47,368 nt of DNA from Thermoleophilia bacterium. GTDB taxonomy: Bacteria > Actinomycetota > Thermoleophilia > Gaiellales > Gaiellaceae. This document shows, in pieces, positions 23,481 to 31,610 of this stretch. The stretch covers positions 1 through 47,368 of the forward strand of contig JACVRR010000003.1 of assembly GCA_014534345.1 (NCBI GenBank), in the 5' to 3' direction. Both the position numbers and the translations under genes were made by a program. Each line of letters opens with the position of its first letter. Position 1 is the stretch's first letter. The notes beneath the pieces were generated by a model, which saw only the letters and a list, made by a program, of their open reading frames with translations, did no database searches and was not told where the DNA came from.

Positions 23481-24440
23481 ATGAGAGCTGCTGTCCACGA
23501 CCGGTACGGCCCACCCGAGGTCCTGCGCGTCGAGGAGGTCGACCGGCCCGTGCCGAAGAGCGACGAGCTGCTCGTCCGCGTGCGCGCCGCGACGGTGAAC
23601 CGCACCGACTGCGGCTGGCGTATCCCCCGGCCGTTTTTCGTCCGCTTCTTCACCGGTCTCCGCCGCCCCCGGCAGCGCATCCTGGGCAGCGACTTCGCGG
23701 GCGAGGTCGCGGAGGTCGGCCGCGCGGTGACCCGCTTCCGCGTCGGCGACGCCGTGTTCGGGCAGACCCGCGGCTTCGGCGCCAACGCCGAGTACGTCGT
23801 CGTGCGGGAGAGCGGCCGCGTCGCGAGCAAGCCGGACGCGGTCTCGTTCGAGGAGGCGGCCTCGGTCTGCGAGGGCGCCTTCTACGCGCTCGCGAGCCTG
23901 CGGAAGGCGCGAGTCGGCGAGGGACAGCGCGTCGTCGTCTACGGCGCGTCCGGCGCGATCGGAACGGCGGGCGTGCAGCTCGCGAAGCACCTCGGCGCCC
24001 ACGTGACCGCCGTCTGCAACACCGAGAACCTCGACGTGGTGCGGTCGCTCGGCCCCGACCGGGTGCTCGACTACACGCAGGAGGACTTCACCGCGCTCGG
24101 CGAACGGTTCGACGTCGTCTTCGACGCCGTCGGCAAGCACTCGTTCAGGCGTTCCCGCCGAGCGCTCACTGCGGACGGCGTGTACGTGACGACGGACCTC
24201 GGCTACCTCTGGCACGTCCCGCCGCTCGCGATCGCGACCCGTCTGGCACGACGCAGGCGCGCGATCATGCCCACCGTCGGCGGCGTCTCGGATCGCGACA
24301 TCGACCTGCTCAGGGAGCTGATCGAGGCGGGCAAGTACCGCCCGGTCGTCGACCGGACGTACCCGCTCGAGCACGTCGCCGAGGCGACGCGGTACGTCGA
24401 GACGGGGCAGAAGACCGGCAACGTCGTCCTGACGGTGTGA
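23481..24440 (+). CDS. Zinc-independent quinone oxidoreductase / NAD(P)-dependent alcohol dehydrogenase
   Basis: 319 aa. The N-terminal GroES-like domain has YGPPEVLRVEEVDRP and LGSDFAGEVAEVGRAVTRF. The Rossmann domain has VVYGASGAIGTAGVQLAK (about residues 153-170). The zinc ligands of classical alcohol dehydrogenases are absent, so it belongs to the quinone-reductase branch that reduces quinones or enones with NADPH. The ATG is preceded by GGGGAGGAAAC, a good ribosome site, so unlike many neighbours its mRNA has a leader. The double operator upstream implies induction by a stress compound or substrate. The cognate regulator is not adjacent. Confidence 0.88.
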   Translation: MRAAVHDRYGPPEVLRVEEVDRPVPKSDELLVRVRAATVNRTDCGWRIPRPFFVRFFTGLRRPRQRILGSDFAGEVAEVGRAVTRFRVGDAVFGQTRGFGANAEYVVVRESGRVASKPDAVSFEEAASVCEGAFYALASLRKARVGEGQRVVVYGASGAIGTAGVQLAKHLGAHVTAVCNTENLDVVRSLGPDRVLDYTQEDFTALGERFDVVFDAVGKHSFRRSRRALTADGVYVTTDLGYLWHVPPLAIATRLARRRRAIMPTVGGVSDRDIDLLRELIEAGKYRPVVDRTYPLEHVAEATRYVETGQKTGNVVLTV

Positions 24441-24446
24441 GCCCGG

Positions 24447-24980
24447 TCACGGCTCGCTCGCCATCTCCGCCAGCCGGGTGACGGTCCGCCAGTTGCGGAC
24501 CGTCGCCGCGACGCCGAGCTCCTTCTCGAGGCGCGCGCCCGACAGCCGCGAGCCCTGGACGCCGCCGGGCAGGTGCCAGTACGCCTCGAGCCCGTCGACG
24601 ACGATCCGGTCGGGCGCGACGTCGAGCTCCGCGAGCGCCCGCACGCGCACGGCGGCCGGCTTCGCGGCGAGGAAGGCGACGTGGGTGCGCGACGCGTCGT
24701 CGTAGGGGTGGCGCTCGACGACCGAGGCCAGCTCCTCCGCCGTGCGCAGGATCACCGGAGTCGCGACGCCGAACTCCTGCTCGATCGCGCGCTCGAGCCG
24801 GCGCGCCAGCTCGTCCCGGGCCGCGTCGCTCCGGAACACTGCGTTGCCGCTCGCGATGTACGTGCGCACCCGCTCGCACCCTTCGGCGGCGAGGACCTCG
24901 CGCAGGCGCGCCATCGACACCTTGTTGCGGGCACCGAGGTTGACCGCGCGAAGCAGCGCGACCCATGCTCCTGTCGCCAC
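24447..24980 (-). CDS. DUF1697 family protein
   Basis: 177 aa, full length for DUF1697. Diagnostic blocks are WVALLRAVNLGARNKVSMARL at the N-terminus, RTYIASGNAVF at about residues 39-49, and RLSGARLEKELGVAATVRNWRTV near the end. The function of this widespread family is unknown. The GTG at 24980 is 7 nt after the stop of the GYD-family gene, so it is probably the last gene of an LLM oxidoreductase-GYD-DUF1697 unit. It is convergent with the alcohol dehydrogenase, 6 bp apart. Confidence 0.9.
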   Translation of the reverse strand: MATGAWVALLRAVNLGARNKVSMARLREVLAAEGCERVRTYIASGNAVFRSDAARDELARRLERAIEQEFGVATPVILRTAEELASVVERHPYDDASRTHVAFLAAKPAAVRVRALAELDVAPDRIVVDGLEAYWHLPGGVQGSRLSGARLEKELGVAATVRNWRTVTRLAEMASEP

Positions 24981-24987
24981 GGCGCTC

Positions 24988-25325
24988 TCAGCTCGCCTGG
25001 GAGTCTCCCGGCCGGCGGTAGCCGATCTCCTTCCCCTTGGCGAGTGCCTCGAGGGTGTCCTCGACCGTCATCAGCACGGTCGTCTCGACCGACGCCAAGG
25101 CGCCGCCCGCCGAGATCGCGAGCACGACGGCCGCCATCGAGACGTCGTCCGGCGCCTCGAAGATCGCGTACCCGTCGTACTTGCCGAAGCCGTACCAGAA
25201 TCCGTGGAGGGCGCCCCCCACCTGCTCGATGTACGCCCGTGCTGCGTCGCGGCGATCTTCAGGGTTCTCCAGCAGCCGCGACCACGTCTCGGGGTGTAGC
25301 TGAACCGCATGAGGTAGACAGGCAT
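24988..25325 (-). pseudogene. GYD-domain protein with a one-base frameshift
   Basis: Read with one extra base, the minus strand encodes a complete GYD-domain protein (PF08734) of about 112 aa: MPVYLMRFSYTPETWSRLLE, then GGALHGFWYGFGKYDGYAIFEAP and a normal C-terminus. In the given sequence the frame breaks at the GGGG run near 25291-25294, immediately after SYTP. One extra G restores the frame exactly. A Shine-Dalgarno GGGAGGCG precedes the ATG. The gene is either newly mutated or carries a homopolymer sequencing error. Confidence 0.8.
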
Positions 25326-25414
25326 GGCGCCTCCCGACTTGGGGTCTCGCCGGGGCCGCGGGCGGGTCGTCGCGGCATTCGCGGCGTTCGGCGGGACTCT
25401 ACGCCGTGCCGGCC

Positions 25415-25429
25415 GCGCGGTTGCCGCGC
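25415..25429 (-). terminator. Hairpin after the LLM oxidoreductase gene
   Basis: GCGCGG-ttg-CCGCGC forms a 6-bp stem with a 3-nt loop just past the TAG of the LLM gene. There is no U-tract, so it is a weak terminator candidate. Confidence 0.3.
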
Positions 25430-25431
25430 AG

Positions 25432-26304
25432 CTAGCGTAGTGCCGGCACGACCTCGGTCGCGAAGCGCTCGAGCTGCGCCCCGGGCTCTTCCTGCGGCCA
25501 GAACAGGAAGGTGTCGAAGCCGAGCTCCTCCGCGAAGCCGGTCAGCATCTCGATCCAGTGCTCGGGTGGCCCGTGGAGGGGCTCCGCGACGTCGCCGTCG
25601 ACGATGCGCCCGGCGACGTTCAGCAGCCGGCGCACCTCGCCCGGGTCGCGGCCCGCCTCGTCCGCCGCGTCGTCGATCCGGCGCATCATGTCGGGGACGA
25701 GGTGGGGCTTCGCCCACGTCGAGGACGGGACCCACCCGTCGGCGAGCCGGCCGGTCAGCGCGAGCGAGCGCGGCTTCGAGACACCGAGCCAGATCTCGAT
25801 CCTGTGGGCCGGCGGCGGACCCGGGTGGAGGCCCTTGACGCGGTAGTGCTTCCCCTCGAACGCGATCGAGCGGTCACCGCTCCAGAACAGGCGGCAGATC
25901 CGGATCGCCTCCTCCAGCGACTCCAGCGCCTCACGCCCCGAGCGCACGGGCCCGCCCATCGCGCCGATCCCCTCCCAGAACGCCCCCGAGCCGAGGCCGA
26001 GCTCGAAGCGACCCCCCGACAGGACGTCCAGCGTCGCCGCGTGCTTGGCGATCATCGCCGGCCCGCGGAGCGGCAAGTTGGCGACGTCGGGGAAGAAGCG
26101 GACGCGCTCGGTGCGCGCGATCAGGTCGGCGATCAGCGCCCACGTGTCCACGTAACGCCGCTGGTATGGATGGTCCTGGATCCCGATCAGCTCGAGCCCC
26201 GCCTCGTCGGCGTACCGCGCGAGCGAGCGGACCAGCCCGAGGTCGGCTGCGTTCGGCGCCGGGAACAGCCCGAACGACAGCGGGCGGCCGTAGCGCGACT
26301 CCAC
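25432..26304 (-). CDS. LLM-class F420-dependent oxidoreductase
   Basis: 290 aa, the luciferase-like monooxygenase (beta/alpha)8 fold. Visible hallmarks are FGLFPAPNAADLG at the N-terminus, GIQDHPYQRRYVDTW, the cofactor-site ATLDVLSGGRFELGLGSGAFW, and the late WLGVSKPRSLALTGRLADGWVPS. The fold and sequence fit the actinobacterial F420-binding branch better than flavin luciferases, which suggests a hydride-transfer dehydrogenase or reductase. The GTG at 26304 is supported by TAGCGT exactly 6 nt upstream. It leads a minus-strand unit with GYD and DUF1697 genes. Confidence 0.87.
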   Translation of the reverse strand: MESRYGRPLSFGLFPAPNAADLGLVRSLARYADEAGLELIGIQDHPYQRRYVDTWALIADLIARTERVRFFPDVANLPLRGPAMIAKHAATLDVLSGGRFELGLGSGAFWEGIGAMGGPVRSGREALESLEEAIRICRLFWSGDRSIAFEGKHYRVKGLHPGPPPAHRIEIWLGVSKPRSLALTGRLADGWVPSSTWAKPHLVPDMMRRIDDAADEAGRDPGEVRRLLNVAGRIVDGDVAEPLHGPPEHWIEMLTGFAEELGFDTFLFWPQEEPGAQLERFATEVVPALR

Positions 26305-26310
26305 GACGTG

Positions 26311-26316
26311 ACGCTA
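26311..26316 (-). promoter_or_regulatory. -10 element (TAGCGT), leaderless type
   Basis: TAGCGT on the minus strand ends 6 nt before the GTG of the LLM oxidoreductase at 26304. Confidence 0.5.
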
Positions 26317-26432
26317 CACCGCGCCCTCGGCGGGAGTTCGGCCGCGGACCGGCACGTCTCCCGCGCTCTTGCCCTCCCGCCGCCGCGACAACGTCGCCGC
26401 CCGTCCGTCGAACAACGCGGACTACCCGAGCG

Positions 26433-28502
26433 TCAGGCCCACCTCGCGCGCCCGAGCCGCAGGTAGAGCCGCCCGTCCAGCAGCCAGACGACGGAGAGCA
26501 CGCACGCCGCGAGGGGCAGCGAGAGGAACAGCCCGGCGGCGATCGCCGCCGCCCGCGCGGAACCCGCTCCGAAACCGATCCACGACGCGAACCGCTCGTC
26601 GAACACGTAGGCGGCGGCAACGAGCACCACGCCGGCGAGCGCGGCGAGCGCCACCGGCGCGATGCGAGCCGACGCACGCCAGCCCGGGCGGGCGAGGCGG
26701 TCGCGGAGCACGAGCGGCGTGAACGCCAAGCCGGTCAGCTGTCCGACCGCCCACGGAGCGAGGGCGAGGACGAGCGCGACCCCCAGCGTCTTGGCGGCTT
26801 GTCCGACCGCGACCCGACCGAGCCCGTGCCGCCACAGCACGTAGACGAGCAGCCCCGCTCCGAGCAGGCCCAGGAACACCGTAAGCCAGCGGCCGAACGC
26901 GAGCATCAGGCCCTTGAACAGGGTCGAACCGGCGACGTCGAGCTTGCGGAGGTACTGCCGCGAGGGGTTCGACACGAGCGCCGCCGCAGACTCGAACGCC
27001 CACTCGTGCTGGATGGGTTCGACTGGACCGAACCCGAAGTCTTGCCCCGCCAGCTCCTTGTGCGCGAGGCGGTACCCGCACAGCATCAGCGACGTGCTCT
27101 CGACGTCGTGGAAGGCGTCGAGGTCGGTCCTGATGCCGGCGAGGCCCTCCTGCGCCCTGCGGGCGATGCCGATGTCCGTGTCCTGCTCGGAGTCGCCGGG
27201 CGGCTCGCTCGGGTTCTCGATGGGGTTCCCCTGGTCGTCGAGCGGCCACTTCACTCCGCCGCCGAGGCCGGCGCGAAGGTGGACGAGCCCGTTCCGTCCG
27301 GACCACTCCCGTTGCACCAGTTGCTCCTCGCGGACGCGGTCGCCGTACACCGCGACGATGCGCTGCGCGAACAGCGGCAGGAACGACCAGGGTGCCCGCT
27401 TGTCCTCGAGCTGGCCGGCCCCGTCACTCACGATCATGGCGGAGCACTTCTCGCTTCGGAGGGCGGCGATCCCCTGGTTGTCGTGCGCGCCGCCGTCCAT
27501 CAGCCGCACGCGGAAGCCGTCGTAGAGGCCCGTGATCGGAAGCGGCGACGTCAGCACGGGGAACGCCGCTGCGGCCGCAACCGCGAGCCCGAGCGGGAAG
27601 TCGCTCTGCACGCTGGTGATCGGTGGTCGCTCCTCTCCGTCGACCAGGAAGCCCCACGCGAGGCGCGTGTTCCGGTCGAACCTGCTCGTCCCGGGACGCA
27701 CGGGCGGCTCGCCCATCCGTTCAGGGTGGAAGCGCCAGCCGTGCCCCGTGTTGAGGCACGTCGCGTTGAGGACGAGTCGCGGCGGCTTGGTCTTCAGCGT
27801 CGGCGCCGGCACGAGCTCGCGCAACTGGACCTGCTTCTCAAACGCCGTGATCCGCCACCACGGAACCGGGGCTCCCTGGGCGACGTGCTTGTAGAAGTAG
27901 CGGTCGTAGAGGTCGCCGATCCGGTCGCTCCGCGAGTAGTCGGGCCGCGCGAGCATGTCGAAGTTCTTGACCGGATTCAGCAGGGCACGTGCGCGGACGT
28001 TCTTCTTCACCGCTCCCTGCAGCTCGTGCGCGACGGTGGTGACGAGCTCGCAGTAGTCGACGTCATCCAGCGCCGTCTCGCCGTCGGCGATCTGCTCGCA
28101 CTTCTTCAGCCAGCGGAAATAGAGGAGCGTCCCGACGATCGAGCCGCCCGAGACCGTCGACAGGACCGAGACCTTCTTCAGCAGTCGCCGCTCCGCCAGG
28201 TAGGCGAGGACGCCGACGTGGAAGAACGCCGCGCGGAAGCCGCCGCCGGAGAGCGCGATCCCCAGCGTCGGCTCGCCGCCGACCGGTGGCGGGCTCGGTT
28301 CGCCTTCTCCGTGCGCGGGCATGCCCTGCTCCGCGAGCGCAGAGGCGGGCGCCACTGTCTCGCCCTCCTTTCGGCCGCCACGCCGACCGGCGAGGTAGCC
28401 GGCCAGCACGGACAGCGCCCCGACGAGGAAGGCGGCGACTCGCTCTCGGGCGGTGTCCCGTTTCCTGCCTTCCGCCCGCGTCCCGATCCACCACCTAGCC
28501 AC
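26433..28502 (-). CDS. Membrane-anchored patatin-like phospholipase
   Basis: 689 aa, about twice the size of a simple patatin. After a possible N-terminal anchor (residues 22-38) the patatin core shows the oxyanion loop SGGGFRA (85-91), the nucleophile in STVSGGS (S118) and the catalytic Asp in MDGGAHDNQG (about residue 305). All dyad parts are intact. The core is followed by a soluble region and about five membrane helices (from residue 525 on). It would hydrolyse acyl esters of membrane lipids from the inner face. A 7-bp inverted repeat lies just upstream of the start. No cyclic-nucleotide synthase or other defence partner is adjacent. Confidence 0.85.
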   Translation of the reverse strand: MARWWIGTRAEGRKRDTARERVAAFLVGALSVLAGYLAGRRGGRKEGETVAPASALAEQGMPAHGEGEPSPPPVGGEPTLGIALSGGGFRAAFFHVGVLAYLAERRLLKKVSVLSTVSGGSIVGTLLYFRWLKKCEQIADGETALDDVDYCELVTTVAHELQGAVKKNVRARALLNPVKNFDMLARPDYSRSDRIGDLYDRYFYKHVAQGAPVPWWRITAFEKQVQLRELVPAPTLKTKPPRLVLNATCLNTGHGWRFHPERMGEPPVRPGTSRFDRNTRLAWGFLVDGEERPPITSVQSDFPLGLAVAAAAAFPVLTSPLPITGLYDGFRVRLMDGGAHDNQGIAALRSEKCSAMIVSDGAGQLEDKRAPWSFLPLFAQRIVAVYGDRVREEQLVQREWSGRNGLVHLRAGLGGGVKWPLDDQGNPIENPSEPPGDSEQDTDIGIARRAQEGLAGIRTDLDAFHDVESTSLMLCGYRLAHKELAGQDFGFGPVEPIQHEWAFESAAALVSNPSRQYLRKLDVAGSTLFKGLMLAFGRWLTVFLGLLGAGLLVYVLWRHGLGRVAVGQAAKTLGVALVLALAPWAVGQLTGLAFTPLVLRDRLARPGWRASARIAPVALAALAGVVLVAAAYVFDERFASWIGFGAGSARAAAIAAGLFLSLPLAACVLSVVWLLDGRLYLRLGRARWA

Positions 28503-28503
28503 C

Positions 28504-28527
28504 AGAGCGCACCGCGGGTCGCGCTCT
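28504..28527. repeat. Inverted repeat AGAGCGC-N10-GCGCTCT
   Basis: Perfect 7-bp arms (28504-28510 and 28521-28527) immediately upstream of the patatin start. It could be an operator or, in the mRNA, a leader hairpin. Confidence 0.4.
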
Positions 28528-28648
28528 CGCCGGCAGCCGCCCTTTAGGCAAGTGACCCCTGTTGCAACCCAACGGCGCCGAGCTTACGCCGACCGGGGGT
28601 CGATCTCAAGCGCGGGCCCCGTCGCCGGGGTGCGGTAGAACTGCGCCG

Positions 28649-29461
28649 ATGGAATCGGCGAAGACGCCCGCGCAGGTCTACGAGGAGGTCTTCGTGCCGG
28701 CGATCTTCATGCCGTGCACGCGTCAGCTGCTCGACGTCGCTCGGCCCCGGCCGGGCGAGCGCGTGCTCGACCTCGCCTGCGGGACCGGCGTCGTGGCGCG
28801 CATGGTCGCGCCGCTCGTCGGCTCGGAGGGCCGCGTGGCCGGGCTCGACCTGCGCCCGGGGATGCTCGCGGTGGCCTCGTCGCTCCCGGCGCCCGAGGGC
28901 GCTCCGGTCGAGTGGGTGGAGGGCGACGCGCTCGCACTGCCCTTCGAGGACGGGACGTTCGACCTCGTCCTCTGCCAGCAGGGGATCCAGTTCTTCCCCG
29001 ACCAGACGAAGGCGATGAGCGAGATGTGCCGCGTGCTCGCGCCCGGCGGGCGCGCCGGCCTGGCGGTCTGGCGGGGCTTCGACCGGAACGAGTTCTTCGG
29101 CGCGATGACCGAGGTCGAGATGCGGCACCTCGCCGACCTCGGGATGACGTACGAGGATCTCGCGCAGCCGTTCCTCTTCGGCGATCCCGAGTGGCTGCAC
29201 GGGCTCCTGGCCGGCGCCGGCTTCGGCGCGGTGGACGTCGAGCCGCGGTCGCTCGAGGCGCGCTTCCCGGCAGACGGCTTCGTGGAGAACGCCGAGTTCG
29301 CGTACTCGGCCGTCGTCCCGGAGTTCGTGGACGATCCAGGCGCCTTCGCGGCGTTCGTCGACGTCGTCGACCAGGAGATGGCGGAGCTCGTCGCCCGCCA
29401 CCGCGACGGCGACGAGATCGCCTTCCCGCTCCACCTGAACGTCGCCGCGGCGACCGCCTGA
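28649..29461 (+). CDS. SAM-dependent class I methyltransferase
   Basis: 270 aa. Motif I is VLDLACGTGVVARMV, the adenosine-binding GDALALPFEDGTFDLVLCQQG covers motif II, and VLAPGGRAGLAVWRGF is post-II. The product resembles UbiE/arsenite-type Methyltransf_11 proteins, but no arsenic-type cysteines stand out. The ATG at 28649 was preferred over an in-frame codon at 28562 because TAGAAC lies 7 nt upstream and the conserved domain starts soon after. The natural substrate is unknown. Confidence 0.85.
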   Translation: MESAKTPAQVYEEVFVPAIFMPCTRQLLDVARPRPGERVLDLACGTGVVARMVAPLVGSEGRVAGLDLRPGMLAVASSLPAPEGAPVEWVEGDALALPFEDGTFDLVLCQQGIQFFPDQTKAMSEMCRVLAPGGRAGLAVWRGFDRNEFFGAMTEVEMRHLADLGMTYEDLAQPFLFGDPEWLHGLLAGAGFGAVDVEPRSLEARFPADGFVENAEFAYSAVVPEFVDDPGAFAAFVDVVDQEMAELVARHRDGDEIAFPLHLNVAAATA

Positions 29462-29521
29462 CCCGCCGCGAAGAGAGTCCTCCTCGTGGCCGAGATCGTC
29501 GATCGTCGCCGCGTCGTCGCA

Positions 29522-29558
29522 GCGGGGGGTAGCGGAGGGGCTCGCTACGCCGCCCCGC
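29522..29558. terminator. Strong hairpin between two methyltransferase genes
   Basis: GCGGGG and GTAGCG on the left pair with CGCTAC and CCCCGC on the right around an 8-nt loop, with a small internal bulge. It lies between two same-direction methyltransferase genes and probably separates them. Confidence 0.45.
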
Positions 29559-29584
29559 AGACGCCGTCGACCGGCCGGCAGCGG

Positions 29585-29590
29585 TACGGT
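29585..29590 (+). promoter_or_regulatory. -10 element (TACGGT), leaderless type
   Basis: TACGGT ends 7 nt before the GTG of the methyltransferase at 29598. Confidence 0.5.
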
Positions 29591-29597
29591 CCGGCTG

Positions 29598-30341
29598 GTG
29601 CCCGGCGCGGACGGCTACTTCGACGAGCGTGTCGCGGCGCGGTACGACGAGTCCGCGGCGGACATGTTTGACCCGGCGGTCGTCGACCCGGTCGTCGACC
29701 TCCTCGGCGAGCTGGCGGGAGACGGCCGCGCGCTCGAGCTGGGAGTCGGCACGGGGCGGATCGCGCTGCCGCTCGCGGCACGGGGCGTACGGGTCCACGG
29801 GATCGAGCTCTCGAGGGCGATGGCGGCGCGCCTTCGGGCCAAGCCGGGCGGCGAGGAGATCGGCGTCACGATCGGCGACTTCGCGACGACGAGGGTGGAG
29901 GGAACGTTCTCCGTCGCCTACCTCGTCTTCAACACGATCATGAATCTGACCACGCAGGCGGCGCAGGTCGCCTGCTTCCGCAACGTCGCCGCGCACCTCG
30001 AGCCGGGCGGCTGCTTCGTCGTCGAGGTCGGCGTCCCCGACCTGCAGCGGCTCCCGCCCGGCGAGACCGTGCGCGCCTTCCACGTCAGCGAGAGCTGCTG
30101 GGGCTTCGACGAGTACGACGTCGCGAGCCAGGGGATGGTGTCGCACCACCTCGAGCTCGTCGACGGCCGCGCCGAGTACTTCGCCGCGCCCTTCCGCTAC
30201 GTCTGGCCGTCCGAGCTCGACCTGATGGCCGAGCTCGCCGGTTTGCGGCTGCGCCACCGCTGGAGCGGCTGGAACCGCGAGCCGTTCACGAGCGAGAGCC
30301 GCACGCACGTCTCGGTCTGGGAGAAGCCACGCGACACATAA
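29598..30341 (+). CDS. SAM-dependent class I methyltransferase (second)
   Basis: 247 aa. It opens with DGYFDERVAARYDESAADMF and has motif I ALELGVGTGRIALPLA, the acidic GIELSRAM, and a hydrophobic YLVFNTIMNL in the motif II/III area. The C-terminal part, SGWNREPFTSESRTHVSVWEK, is typical of the family of small soluble methyltransferases with that ending. It is not closely similar to the preceding methyltransferase, so this is not a tandem duplication. The GTG start is fixed by the TACGGT hexamer. Substrate unknown. Confidence 0.85.
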   Translation: MPGADGYFDERVAARYDESAADMFDPAVVDPVVDLLGELAGDGRALELGVGTGRIALPLAARGVRVHGIELSRAMAARLRAKPGGEEIGVTIGDFATTRVEGTFSVAYLVFNTIMNLTTQAAQVACFRNVAAHLEPGGCFVVEVGVPDLQRLPPGETVRAFHVSESCWGFDEYDVASQGMVSHHLELVDGRAEYFAAPFRYVWPSELDLMAELAGLRLRHRWSGWNREPFTSESRTHVSVWEKPRDT

Positions 30342-30346
30342 CCGAC

Positions 30347-30620
30347 CGGTAATGCATCGAGCTCGCCCCCGACGGCGATGCGTGCGTTCTCGTGTTCACG
30401 CACGTCTTCGACGATCGCGCGTGCGGCGCCGAGCTCGCGTCCGGATGGGACGGGTACTTCGAGCGGCTCGGCGCGCACCACGCCGACGGCTTCCTCTCCG
30501 AAGAAGAGGCGCACGCGTCGCTCGGGGAGCGGCACGAGGCGAATGCGGAGAAGTTCGGCCTTGACCCCGAGCCGGGCCGGCGCGCGATCGCCGAGCACCA
30601 CGGGGACGTAGCTCCGAGGA
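30347..30620 (+). pseudogene. C-terminal remnant of an SRPBCC (AHSA1-like) protein
   Basis: The plus strand carries IELAPDGDACVLVFTHVFDD, then ELASGWDGYFERLGAHH and GFLSEEEAHASLGERHE. This is the C-terminal half of an actinobacterial SRPBCC/AHSA1 protein. A stop codon (TAA at 30351-30353) sits right before the similarity begins, and the N-terminal half, about 90 residues, is missing. It fills the gap between a methyltransferase and a DHFR-like gene. Confidence 0.65.
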
Positions 30621-30638
30621 CTAGGCTCGCGCGCGACC

Positions 30639-31190
30639 GTGGCGCGCACCCAGTACTACACCGCGGCGACGCTCGACGGCTTCATCGCCGACGAGAACCA
30701 CTCGCTCGACTGGCTCTTCACGCGTCAGCAGGACCCGGACGGGCCCGGCAACTACAAGGACTTCATCGCCGAGGTCGGCGCTGTCGCGATGGGGCGGACG
30801 ACCTACGACTGGGTCCTCGATCACGAGTTCGCCGACGAGGACCCGGCCGATTGGAAGTGGCCGTACGAGCAGCCGACGTGGGTCTTCACGCGCCGCGAGG
30901 CGCGTGTCGTTCCCGACGCCGACATCAGGTTCACGAGCGGCGACGTCGCCGGCGTGCACGCCGAGATGGTCACCACGGCCGGCGGCAAGAACGTCTGGGT
31001 CGTCGGCGGCGGCGACCTCGCCGGCCAGTTCGCCGATGCCGGCCTGCTCGACGACGTTCTCGTCTCGATCGCCCCGGTCACGCTCGGCGCAGGCGCGCCG
31101 CTCCTCCCGCGCCGGCTCGAGCTGCACCTGGAAGGCGTCAGCCGGAACGGCGACTTCGTCGCGGCGCGGTTCGCCGTCGCCGGCCGTTAG
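30639..31190 (+). CDS. Dihydrofolate reductase-fold family protein (RibD C-terminal-like)
   Basis: 183 aa. The N-terminal YYTAATLDGFIADENHSLDWL, the central AMGRTTYDWVLDH, and KNVWVVGGGDLAGQFADAGLLD are hallmarks of the DHFR/RibD_C fold (PF01872). Real DHFR uses different active-site residues, so this is an NADPH-binding reductase of unknown substrate, common in soil Actinobacteria. The GTG at 30639 directly precedes the conserved strand. A TAGGCT lies 11 nt upstream, a looser fit to the leaderless pattern. Confidence 0.88.
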   Translation: MARTQYYTAATLDGFIADENHSLDWLFTRQQDPDGPGNYKDFIAEVGAVAMGRTTYDWVLDHEFADEDPADWKWPYEQPTWVFTRREARVVPDADIRFTSGDVAGVHAEMVTTAGGKNVWVVGGGDLAGQFADAGLLDDVLVSIAPVTLGAGAPLLPRRLELHLEGVSRNGDFVAARFAVAGR

Positions 31191-31219
31191 GTCAGCCGTC
31201 GCGGCGCCGCAGCGTTCGG

Positions 31220-31247
31220 TTGACATATTCCTATATAGGAATACAAT
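31220..31247 (+). promoter_or_regulatory. Consensus promoter with an 18-bp palindromic operator in the spacer
   Basis: TTGACA (31220-31225, a perfect -35) and TACAAT (31242-31247) are 16 nt apart. The perfect palindrome TATTCCTATATAGGAATA (31226-31243) occupies the spacer and overlaps the -10. The -10 ends 6 nt before the ATG at 31254. A bound ArsR dimer would exclude RNA polymerase. Confidence 0.75.
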
Positions 31248-31253
31248 GCCGGC

Positions 31254-31610
31254 ATGGCACGAGCGGCGACCACGGCGGACACGTTCAACGCGCTCGCGGA
31301 ACCGCGGCGGCGGCAGCTCGTCGACGCGCTGGCCGACGGCGGCGAGCGGGCCGTGAACGAGCTCGTGCACCGGGTCGAGCTGCCGCAGCCGCAGGTCTCG
31401 AAGCACCTCCGCGTGCTCCGCGAGGTGGGCGTGGTCGATGTCCGCGATCACGGCCGGCAGCGGCTCTACCGGCTGAACGGCCGGGCGCTGAAGCCAATCC
31501 ACGACTGGGTCTCGAGCTACGAGCGGCTGTGGTCGGAGCGGTTCGACGAGCTCGATCTCGTGCTCGACGACCTCAAGCGGAAGGAGGAAGGAGATGACGG
31601 TGGCGAGTAG
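31254..31610 (+). CDS. ArsR-family transcriptional repressor
   Basis: 118 aa. The winged helix has FNALAEPRRRQLVDALADGG, the recognition helix in LPQPQVSKHLRVLREVGVVDV, and the wing in DHGRQRLYRLNGRALKPIHDWV. No metal-binding cysteines are present, so it is the SdpR/AHSA1-linked branch rather than a metal sensor. It overlaps the downstream AHSA1-type gene by 17 bp. The palindrome in its own promoter makes autorepression very likely. Its inducer is probably a ligand or partner linked to the SRPBCC protein. Confidence 0.92.
   Translation: MARAATTADTFNALAEPRRRQLVDALADGGERAVNELVHRVELPQPQVSKHLRVLREVGVVDVRDHGRQRLYRLNGRALKPIHDWVSSYERLWSERFDELDLVLDDLKRKEEGDDGGE

Noticed and set aside
26433-28502. 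Patatin as the effector of a CBASS-type anti-phage system
   Set aside because: No CD-NTase, Cap2/Cap3 or other CBASS gene is adjacent; the nearest nucleotidyltransferase (22758-23393) is of the aminoglycoside-adenylyltransferase-like type and 3 kb away.
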